In this document: one piece after another, positions 24,001 through 36,000 of the stretch
How the letters are laid out: each line of letters opens with the position of its first letter
Numbering within the stretch: the stretch's first letter is position 1
Source: Apostichopus parvimensis
Lineage: Eukaryota; Echinodermata; Holothuroidea; Aspidochirotida; Stichopodidae
DNA length: 39,736 bases
Reading direction: 5' to 3'
Assembly (NCBI GenBank): GCA_000934455.1
Contig: KN883825.1
Span: 31,595-71,330, forward strand
Program-made: the position numbers and the translations under genes
The notes under the pieces: generated by a model
Database searches by the model: none
What the model was told of the DNA's origin: nothing
What the model saw: only the letters and a program-made list of their open reading frames with translations

Positions 24001-27000
24001 TTAAAGACCATTTTGATGGTTTTTATAATTCAAATATGACTAAATTCCTCCATCTAATTGTTTGTTCATATTAAAACTAAGCTGCACTGTCTGTTCTGAC
24101 TGAGACCAGGTACCTGGAACAACCAGGTACCTGGAACAAACCAGGTACCTGGAATAAACCAGGTACCTGGAATAAACCAGGTACCTGGAACGATGTAGTA
24201 ATTGCTTCCTCATGTCGGGTTACATTTGTTTACACTGCAGCTTTACTCTTGACACTGACACCTGCCAGTCGGGCAAAATATTATTTGTTGAGTTCCCTAG
24301 ACTTAAGCCGAAGAGATTCTACGCAATCCAAATTAAACCTAGCAAAATTATGATCAGTGTCAGTCACTATTTAACCCCTCTGCCAAAATGTTTTGCATGT
24401 TATCTACTGATTACGGAATGGGAGTTGCCCAGTTTTGTTTTGGAACTGGATCGAACTGCACAAATAACTCAAAGGATCCACCTCCATATTATGACTGCCA
24501 GTGTTAATATGGACATTTGGCCCTCGTTAAAACATTCATGTTATCATGTCTGCATTGTTTGCCATGGCATTGTTGATCCATAGAACACAGAGTTATGGTA
24601 TTTAAAAAAACAAACTTTGAAAGAATCTCAGATGGCAAATTATGTTAAATATTTCTCGTTAATGTATCTCTTCATTAAATTAGTCGCTATGGTTAAATTC
24701 TTCTCTACAGGGAAAGTAAGCACAAATAACTCATTCTTTGCTTCTGCGGGATCTCGTAAACGACGTGCTCTGACAGATGAAGTAGAATATACACCTCTAT
24801 TTTTACCCAATCTCATCTCCGATTATGAGTCGAATGATCCTGCATTCCTTGCGTCTGCTCGGGAGACCTGCGAGGATAACAGTCAGTGTCTGTTTGACAC
24901 CCTCGCAACTGAGAACCAAGCTCTTGGATCTGCCACCAAAAACACCGAAGAAACCAATCAAGCAGCAGAGATGATGCTTCGTGAGTGATCGACTGTTTTA
25001 ATTATTATTCCTTTATTCATTTGACACAGAGAAGAATACTAATTATAACTGTAGGAAGGTCAAATAGGATAATTCCAACTAAGAACAAGTTAAGCAAATG
25101 AAGTTGCTCTGGTTTTGATTTGGAGGAAGGTATCATAGAGTTTGCATCAGTTAGGCATCTGGCAACGATATCATTGTTGTTCGATAATACTAGTCAAGCA
25201 AAATCAAGAGTTATTGTAGAAAATGAAGCACTAAGTGAAACGAGCAGTTTGACATTTGAGAATGAACCAGCACTGCTTCTTATTCCTTTTGCCAGCCAAA
25301 AATCAATTTAAATTTTTTTTTACATTTTTTCTTGGGCTGAGAACTCTAACAGTGAAGTTGTCCCAAATGTTAGGTGAAATACATATGAAGATCTCTAATT
25401 AAGAATAATGATAAGTAATAACATTAACGTTCTAACATTTTCATTTTTTAAAATACTTTAAATGAGGTATCTATCAATATGGAAGCATATTTCAGTTGGA
25501 TGTTTTCTACTCCAAAATTGGTGTCATGGAAGAAATAGATTGAAAAACCAAAAATGGCCCAAAATTTCATCAAAAAGAAAATTCCATCTGATTAGTGATT
25601 TTCAAACAAATGTAGTAGAATTTGTCTATTTTTTAAACAATCCATCACTGCATATGCTGTTGTTCCTATCTAATGTTATTTTGTTCAAAATTTTTGCTTT
25701 ATACTTTTTCTCTTTCAGAAAATTTCCCACCCAATATTACAGCAGAGTCCACTATCGTGGCCACAGTTGGAGAACTATTTTACTATCAGGTGATGGCCGT
25801 AGACCCCGAAGGTGGAAATGTATCCTATTCTCTCGAGTTTGAAAACATCACCGCTAATATCAGCTCCGGTGAGTGGTGCATTATTATAGCTATACTTAGG
25901 CAGATGATGTCATGTCTATCAAACAATTTTATAAGCTCAATTAAAGCGGACGCGATCATTCCTACGATTTGGAATTACACTTTGCTATATTTGTTGGCCA
26001 GGAAGGAACAAAACTTCTGTGGCTTCTCCAAGTTCTTGTAAGGCTGCTTTGCAAATGAAAAGGAGAACATTCAATGTTTTAATAAAAATATTAGCAAAAA
26101 CAGAGAATGAAAATGAAGCTTCTGGATAAATTTGGAGTGAATGGAGAAATATAATTTCAAAAAAGAAGGCAATCTTTTGTGGGTTCTTCTAGTCCTTGAG
26201 TGGCTGCAATTGGAGAAAGGAGATATAGCTACAAAACGGCTGTTTTTGCAAATAGGGGAATATGAAGTAATAAAATGAAGATGACAGTGTTCACAGAGGC
26301 CCTTCGACTTTAGGGCCACCCAGACACTTGCCTTATTAGCTTACTTGATATTCTGGCAGTGTCTAGAAACCATGCATGCCTACCACCGTTGAGAACATCT
26401 TTGCAAGTTTTCCGCTAGTTCTCATCGAAACTTCATCCCCCTAAAATATGGTAATTAAGCAGGTAATTTCTTTATATGGTTATTTTATTTTAAGCATTTC
26501 ATTTCCTTGCCTTCTTTCCATCACCAGATGGTCTTGTAGTCTGGAACCCTGTCAGTATTGACCAGATCTCTTTGGTGGTTCAGGCTAGTGATGGGGAAGC
26601 CTTATCAGCAGTCCAGCCTACTGTCATACTCTGTAATTGCCAGAATAATGGTACCTGCCAACAAAACACGTACACTCAAGAATCAAATATTCTTACAAAT
26701 AAATTTGCGGTAAGTTTGACATTTTTACTTTTTGGAAAATGTCCACATCGTCAAGAGTGGGGTAAAGTTACTTCTAAGAGGGAACTTTTAACACCCAGTA
26801 TCAGTCAGTCAGACTAAATAATATATGTTTGAAATGAGTCCCCTGTCCATAGCAGAAAACATTAACCTCAGAGAGGGAACTCTTAAAAGTCTGACTAATA
26901 ATAAATAATATGTGGCTTTGATTTCAAATGTTTCTTGTAGAGAGGTGCTTGGATTGCCTACTAGTTTAGAATATTAGCTACATTATCTCATTCTACATGA

Positions 27001-30000
27001 ATCTGCCAGCTTTTAGATATTCATAATTTGTGTTTCACTAACCTGCTTCGCAAGAAACTACTTGGAAAGAGTAATCACTTCAAAATTATTCAGTCAGTAA
27101 ATTAACAAGTCAGTTAGTTAGTCAGTTGGTTTTTCTTTTACAATCAAGTCTGACAGGTTCTCCAATCACTCTTTACGATTATGCCAAAGAGAAACTTTGT
27201 TTGGCCAAAGCTTCAGAGGGAACCTAATTTTGCACTATATACAATCATAAGGTCCCCGGTTCGAGTCACTCCAAGATTAATGTATGTCGTCCAGTTACAG
27301 AGATGTTGACAATGGACAATTCATAATCATGGACATTAAATATGAATGTAAGAGACTGACTTCGATCAGCTTGCGGCTTTGATAAGCCAATGATGGCTTC
27401 TTTGCTAGTTCCTGCTTGCAGGAGGAGCTAACATACAAAATACATATACCTAGATTGAACAATGTGCATGGTTGGTCTGTAGCGTGTTCAAGCATAAGGC
27501 CTTAGGGTCGGTATACCAGTGTATCAATTCTTCTTTGTGGGCCAGATGGAAATCTTTAGCAGGTTGGATTTGGCCCGTGCACCACCTATATCGAGGAACA
27601 CCCTGAGTTTGAAATTTTCCTAATTCTCTCTTTAGGTGGCAACCTGTCTCTGTCCTGATGCCTGGTCAGGAGATTTCTGTGAAAATGACTTTGATGCTTG
27701 CATAGAAGACCCTTGCTTTCCGGGAGTTACATGCTTTGATAATGTAGCCCCACTGACAGGCAATAGGTGCGGTGATGGGACGTGTCCAGAGGGTCTTGTA
27801 GGCGATGGATTCAAGTGTTTTGGTAAGTCTTTAGGAAACTCATGAGAATTGTTATTGTGATGGTATAGATCCACAGATAGGATATAGGTATGGTGATGGG
27901 ATAATGTAAATCCACTGTTAGCATATAGGTGTGATGATGGGATACTGTAGACCCACTGATAGGATATAGGTGTGGTGGCGGATACTGTAGACTCACTGAT
28001 GATAGGATGATGTTGGTGAGATATACTGTAGACTCTGATAAGAGATGGTGTGATAATGGGATTAGAGACCCACAGATTAGATGTTCTTCTGGTGGTCGGA
28101 TACAGTAGACCCACTGAAAAGCGATGATGATGGTGGAATATACTGTAGACTGTATGAAATGAACTGATGTGGTGATATGGGATAATAGACCCACAAATCA
28201 GATTTAGTGATAGTGCACACCTACTAAGAAATCTGTGGAGATTTATTGTAATAGAAAAGTGACATGTTTGTGTTTTAAGGTATCTGCGAAAAATAGTTCT
28301 TACTCTGTACTCACTAATCTCTCATTTTGCTGCTTCTTGCAGACCTGGATGAATGCGTTGCCTACACTAACAGAAGCGAAGCAGAAGGAGGCCCGGCCTG
28401 CTCTCAGATCTGTGAGAACACCCTGAATGGATTCACATGTAGTTGTCAGAATGGATACAACCTACATCCTGACATGTATCAGTGTATAGGTACGTTATCC
28501 TAAAGTTTTTTTTGAGATTTACTCTGTTGTTGGAAAGAAGAGAATTCCTGTGCATGGTTAGTTCTAGCATCATCCTTTGAAGCACTATACATGAGATGAT
28601 TGGAATGATAACCGCTGCATATCAAGATTATTCTGAAAATTATGATGCAAGCAGGTCAGGAACAAAATTTAGTGCTCTGATTTATCTATCCACTCCCCAA
28701 TCTGCATCCCTCCCGTACCCTCAATATCTAACCTTCTCATGAAGCTAAGTAATAGTCTAAGTAATGTCTCACATACTGAGTAATGGTCTAAGTAATGTCT
28801 AATGTACTAAGTAATGGTCTTAGTAATGTACTAAGTAATGTCTCATGTACTAAGTATCAATCTAAGTAATGTTCTAACTAATGTCCCATGTACTAAGTAA
28901 TGGTCTAAGTAATATCTCACGTACTGAGTAATGGTTTAAGTAATGTCTAATGTACTAAGTAATGGTCTTATAATGTACTAAGTAATGTCTCATGTACTAA
29001 GTATCAATCTAAGTAATGTACTAACTAATGTCCCATGTACTAAGTAATGGTCTAAGTAATATCTCACGTACTGAGTAATGGTTTAAGTAATGTCTCACAT
29101 ACTATGCAATGGTCTAAGTAATGTACTAAGTAATGCCTTATGTACTAAGCAATGGTATTATGCTATCTCCTGAATATTAATTTAAATTTGAATATTATCA
29201 AAAGTCTAGATATAAAATACAACCAGTTTCTTTGAAAGGATCCTCCGGTTAATTTTCATCTGTTCCAGATATAAATGAGTGTGAGTTACAGACTGACGAA
29301 TGCTCAGAGAATGCAGACTGTGGTAATTCTCCAGGATCTTATAACTGTACATGCTTGGACGGTTACCTTGATGTAAACAGTGATGGAAGGCTTTGTGAAG
29401 GTAAGATGTATGTATGTGTGTGTATGTATGTATTTTAGATCCTCCTGCAAGCAGGAACTCGCGAAGAAGCCATCATTGGCTTATCAAAGCCACAAGCTGA
29501 CAGGAGTCAGTCTCTTAGATTCATATTTTAACGTCCATGATTATGAATTGTCAATTGTCCACAACTCTGTAACTGGACGACATTCATTAATCTTGGAGTG
29601 ACTCGAACTCTGGACCTTATTATTGAAAGGCATCGGCATTAACCACTGAGCTAACACTCCCTAACACAGATCACATCCATCCATGCTAACACAGATGACA
29701 TCCATGTCTGCCTGACAAGAAGGATTTGAGCCGAAGGAGGGGGGTGGGGATAGGGGTAGAGGTGAGAGATGGGCTTTGATGTTCTTGCTGGATGCAAGTT
29801 CTGTCTTTCCAAGTTTATAATAACATGTAAAGTATTGTTGTTAATATATTGTTTTTTTTGTAACAGAGCTGCAATATCGTGTTTAACTTTTCATTGTTCC
29901 AGATATCAACGAATGTCTGAGTGTACCATATGTCTGTGACCCCAGAGCTACCTGTGTCAATAATAATGGTAGCTTTGTGTGTACCTGCTCAGATGGGACT

Positions 30001-33000
30001 GATGGGGATGGCAGCTCCTGCATTGGTGAGGAAACCTCTTCTCCGTGTGACGTTAATACTACTCCTTCAGTTTTAATGAATAATTATTAAAAAAACAGAG
30101 TATTATAAACCAAAACATGAGAAGATACTAATAATATGGATTCACTTTCATGAGTCACTTTTAGTTTGAACATTTCTGTTATGGTGAAGTGTTATTGGTT
30201 CTTTTTTCCATCCAGTTGAAATCAGTTTTACCTCCTTTCCAGATATTGACGAGTGGTCTCAAATTCACAAATGTTGATTTTGTCTCACCATCAGATATTG
30301 ACGAATGCTCTCGCAACACAGACGACTGCGACACTAACGCAGACTGTAACAACATTGAGGGTTCGTTTACGTGTAGCTGTCAGCCAGGCTGGGAGGGAGA
30401 TGGAGTCAACTGTACCAACGTAGATGAATGTTTGGATATTAACCTACGTGAATGTCATCCCAGGGCTCTATGTATGGACACCCAGGGCAGCTACATCTGT
30501 TTCTGTCCCGCTGGTAACATTGGCGATGGAGTACAATGTGATGGTAAAGTTTGTTTTTCTTTATTTCATTTTTTTGTTCATTTCTTTTTTTCTTTGCAGA
30601 ATAGCTTGATATTGGTTTGTGTCATAAAAGATCTTTGTATCCTTTCGAATTTGTTTATTTTCTGTTTTTGAAATGCAGAGGAGACAAAATTGGATAATAC
30701 CAGCTGCCAATAAATGTTTTCAAACAGGAGGATTTTTCTTAGATCAAACCTTCAAGGCCATCGTTAGCTGTTTATATAGACTAATTATATATATCTATTA
30801 ATTAACTACTTAATTACTTGCACCATATGAGAAAAAGAAGCATGATGAAAATGGATGGATTGTCTGAAGGGATCAGATGACTTGCATAATAGGAAGTATA
30901 GCCCTCGATTTTTATTGTTCAATCGATTGCGTTAGATTTAAAAGTGACTTAGAACATGCATGTTATTGCTGTTATTATATTCCTGTCACATTTCAATTCT
31001 AAGGCATGTAGGATTTTTACTTTATTTCCATTTTGAGCATGCTTTATAACTGTGATGATTACTTTGTTTTCTCGGAATTAATTTTCAGATGTCGATGAAT
31101 GTGAGCTCAACATGGATGACTGTGGCATGGATGGCTCCACGATGTGTGTTAATACCATAGGCTCATTCATATGTGTTTGTAACGATGGATACACTGGGAA
31201 TGGTACCTTCTGTAGAGGTAAGAAATATTCCATTATAGACTATTGCACATTGTAGATAAAAGAAAGTTTGTATTCATTTACTCCCACCATTAAATATTGC
31301 TCACTGTTTGCTTTGGCATCACAACAATCTTCAGGGTCACTCATTTTAGTCTCCTTTACTTATCTGTGGGAAATAAAAAATTGCTTTTAATTATTACTGA
31401 TAGACTAGATGTATACACAACTTTTAGAAAGTGGCTTCAAAATTGTATTTAATGTATTAAATAGGATTTTGCTTTGACTTGAGTTTGCTTTGCTTGTTAC
31501 AATTCATTCTTTGTTAAGAGTTTGTTATGCAGGAGAAGTTTCAACCTATGGATTTAGAAACAAAAATGTGCTTTGTATATTAATGAAGAAATGAACTAAT
31601 ATTAATAATCATTTTAAATAACTCTAAAGTTTGATTGCCATATCAGTTGCTCCATTATTCTTCCATATACTTTAACCATTTTTTAAATATTTTTTTTTAT
31701 TTTTTATATTTTGTTTGTCAGTTTGTTTCTGATAAAGATGATTCTGCTAGGAATGACCAGGCACCAATCTTACCTTATATTATGTGTAGAAAAGTCCGCT
31801 TCTATATCAGCCATGTTCTATTGTACTTTATTATCACATTAACTCTAATATCGGAAATGGATTAGAATGTCAAAAAAAAACCCATCCCCGACATGAACAA
31901 ATTAAGAAACTTTCTGCTTAATCTTATGAAACTAGGTAAACCTTACTTCCTCCAGTTTACATTTTATTTCTCTTTTCTCCATTAATACATCATTTTATTC
32001 TGTTGTTTGCTTCCCTGATTTGTCCCTCTTTCTTTCTATTCTACAACAATGGATCTGCAACTTACATGAGCTTGGATTCTTCAGATTATCCTCTCACTTG
32101 ACAGATTACGAAATGTTTCACATTCACATACAGTAAATTTAATAAGGCTAAGTGTCTTATAACCTTGTTAATATTAGTGTCATTAATTTATTGATTTATT
32201 CTTATTTTGCTTTGACTACTTCATTCCTTTCATTAATCTGTATGTATCTTATATTTTTACATCTTATGATTTTGTTGTGGTCCCATGTAAAGTGCTTTGA
32301 GATATTCTTTTATGTAAAGCACTTTATAAATAAATAGTATTTTATTAACTAGTACAGCTTCGAGTGACATATTTATATATGTTTTCTTTGTGTTATTGGT
32401 AAATGTACGCTAAATACCCTCCATTCAAACATCCCTTGAAGGTGAACCCTATCCCATTCCAGTCTGTCACCGAAAGTCTCTCACACTTTCCAATTTTTAA
32501 TTTTTTTCCAATCCCCAGATATTGATGAATGCAGTTTAGTCAATGGAACAACATGTTCCGATAATGCAGACTGCATGAACACTGTCGGTAGCTATATGTG
32601 TACATGTCAGTATGGTTACACCGGTAATGGCATATCTTGTCTTGGTAAGTACTAGTATTTGCTCAAATATTGATCCAGAAAACCAAAAGACATTTCCAAA
32701 AACAAAATATTTAGTAATGATTCTGAATTATCTTCAAAGAATGTATGTAAAGAGAGAAAGAATTAAGGGATATATTTAAGGACAAAAATCAACATTCTGA
32801 GTCTTACTTGGGAAATTAAAACTAAGGAGTGTTAGCTCAGTGGTTAATGCTGGTACCTTTCAATCATAAGGTCCCAAGTTTGAGTCACTCCAAGATTAAT
32901 GTATGTAGTCCAGTTACAGAGTTGTTGTCAATTGACAATTCATAATCATGGACGTTAAATATGAATCTAAGAGACTGACTTCGGTCAGCTTGCGGCTTTG

Positions 33001-36000
33001 ATAAGCCAATGATGGCTTCCTCGCGAGTTCCTGTTTGCAGGAGGATCTAAAATACATACAATACATACTAATGGAACTTATAAGTACCTCCTCACCCCTT
33101 TATTACTTCATGGATGTCTCCTTGTGATCCATGTCAAGTAGGATGCTGATGGGCCTGCAGCATCACTGCTGCCAGGCTGCAGTCTGATTCTTCATTACTG
33201 AGCAGGATCTTGCAGCTGCTGCAGCTAGGTTTCTTTTTTGAGACGGTGTCTTAGCTGCTTTATTAGTTAACGTCTGTGTAATGTTGCTGCCAATGTTTTC
33301 TATGTTTATCGCATCTCTGTATTATTGAGCACACATTTTAAAAACAATTTGCATAATCTTTTACTGAAATTTGAAGTGTTGTACTACAGGCAAGCCATGT
33401 ATAAATGCAGAGTATTTACAAAATGGGGCAAAAAGTGATTCTTAAGTCTTATTTCAGGTGTTAATCTGTTGTGTGTTAAATGCATTTTGCGAATGCATAT
33501 GATGTAGTACATATCAGCAACCTTATATACATTTTAGCTCGCTTGCTAAAATATTTTTAATCATAACTCATCAACAGATATTGACGAATGCATGGGTGGT
33601 AACGACTGCGATACATTGCGAGGGACCTGTACTAACTTAATGGGATCTTATACCTGTACATGTAATGTTGGTTACCAAGGTGATGGTAGAAACTGCACTG
33701 GTAAGTTGATGTTGTATTTGGGTATGTAAGTTAGGTATTGCCCCAGGCTGTCACTACTAGAAATGGAAGGGTTAGCTGAGGGTTGCTCCCTCTTAGGGCT
33801 GGAATGTTCAGTTGCTAGGGAGAGGCATATCTTTGAAATAATTTTAGACAATTTCTTGAATATTAAACATTCTTGTTATTCCTTGACTGATATCTATCTT
33901 GTGTAACTTGATGTGATTTACAGAGAGTTATGTAAAGGATGTATATTTTATCCAAGAATTTCCTTTGATTACGTTGGGATATCTATTTGGGATACATCAA
34001 GGATTTCGGTGGTTCTTGAAAAGCAAGGTACATTTTAGAAAACTTTAAGCTAGTCTTGGAATGACATGACAGAGCCTGCATTTATTGCTTGATTAGTTCT
34101 CTTTTATGTTTAATTCGATCTGAAAAGAAATTAAGTAGAATAACACTGATGCCATTGTGACATTACATCCACTGCAGTGTGTAAAATGGTTACAAGGAGA
34201 TTCTGTATCAATTCTCCCTTCTTCTTTTAAGGGTGGAGGGGATGGGGAGAAGGGGAGGGAACCAGAGGGTAAGAGAGCCTCACATAACTTTTTTATTAGT
34301 CAGAGATGATTCTAAAGTTCTATAATTCCTTTAAGATTTTACTTGTCTATGCCTCACAGATTTGAATGAGTGTAACCTTGGCAACGACTGCGATTCCATC
34401 TGCAACAACATAGACGGCACTTTCTTTTGCTCTTGTGAGCAAGGATACAGTCTAAATCCAAATCTACCAAGCCAATGTCTAGGTATGAGAGCTTTTACCC
34501 TTTTTACTTTTACCAATGAACTTTTATAACCATTTAATTCGAAAACACTTATTTTCAGGTATTCCATATTTTGCTCAGTGTGATGTTATATGTATCTATT
34601 TAATTGTGTACCATCAGTTTATATGCGTCAGTGAAGAATGGGTATTGAAGGGTAGGTGAAGGTTTTGACAGGTTTCTTTGAAAAGATATGAAATGTTCTT
34701 CTTTTATCAGCCATGAATAACCTTTCCTCTGGACTGCTTTTCTCTATATCTGTTGTCTACTTCTATTGGAATTGTTTACTTATGTTAACAGTTGTGTACA
34801 ATGCCCAAGTTAAACAACTTCAAGTAAACCATAATGATACTGACTTCTGTTAAGATCACTAATTTTTTTCAAATTATCAACAAAGCTCAAAGGATGGTGT
34901 CAACAACGATAACAGAAAATTTGAGGGCCACGTTGATTTGAAATTTTAAGGTGTCATATTAATGAACAATAGATTCATTATCACAAGCGTCTTCCCTTCT
35001 GCTTTACATTACAGATATTGATGAGTGCGCCCTCAGTATTGATAATTGTACTCAAGGCTGTAACAATACCGATGGTAGCTATAGTTGTTATTGCTATGAT
35101 GGATTCATTCTCGAAGGAGATGTGGAATGCATAGGTAAGCATACAAATTCTGATGTTTTCTTCAAGGCTTTATCAGCTCAGACACTGATAAATGAGGAGC
35201 ATACGTTTCATCACAAAGAGGCAGGATGCTTGTCCAGATAAAAACAGGGCAGTATCTGCCCAACACTTCTGAGTTGGACACAATTGCCTTAATTTTGCAC
35301 TTCTTGCTCCCAACAAAATCTATTGCTTTTAGTTGAGCAAATGACTTTTATTCCTGAGGTCAGTAGCTTGTATCACCATCCAGCCAAACTTTCTTTTCCA
35401 TTTAAAGTATAGCTTGTCTCGTCATACCCTCCTCAACACTCTCCACAGCCTCCGCCTTACCCTGTTCTACTTCATTACCCTTCCTACTTCTTCCTCCCCT
35501 TCTGTTTCCCCTATTCAACACTTCCCCGTCCACTCTCTCCTTTCACCTCCCCCCCCCTTCCTCCGGTTGAATTAATTGCATCTTCTATTTAGTTATTCAC
35601 CATTTGAGATGATCCAACATACATGTTATATTTTTTTGTCTCCCGATCATGTACAGCTCAAGTCAATTGCACTGAAGACAAGTGTATCAATGGCCAATGT
35701 TACTACAGTGATGGCAATGAGACATGCATGTGTTATAATGGCTATGTGCTATCCCAGCAGAATAACAGTCTGTGTGAAGGTATGGTCCAGCCACTTTGTA
35801 ACTTTTGACAAACTATCGTTTTAATCCTTCACATCTTTCATATTGCTTTATGTGGTTTTCACTTCTTATATTTCTTTCAAGGCAACAAGAATGGTACATC
35901 AGTAATGGTAGTGGTATAATGTGTTTAGTTATCCTATCCTATCCTATTTATAAATATGTACTTTCATGTATTTTTACTGGATTTTTAATAAACTTGAAAC

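Larger units (their letters stand above)
26710..27635 (+). other. Intron 27
   Basis: Contains a head-truncated SINE (27242-27450) and an hAT-like end fragment (about 27537-27604). Confidence 0.6.

Noticed and set aside
24212..24583. 123-codon open frame in intron 24
   Set aside because: No recognisable domain, cysteine pattern or matching splice sites; joining exons 24 and 25 directly gives the conserved FGELW sequence.
27632..28194. 160- and 127-codon open frames on the minus strand
   Set aside because: They cover the antisense of exon 28 and its derived intronic minisatellite and show no domain.
32826..32900. Functional tRNA gene
   Set aside because: A and B boxes and an acceptor-like stem are present, but the anticodon loop lacks a proper T33 arrangement and the sequence is part of a dispersed SINE.
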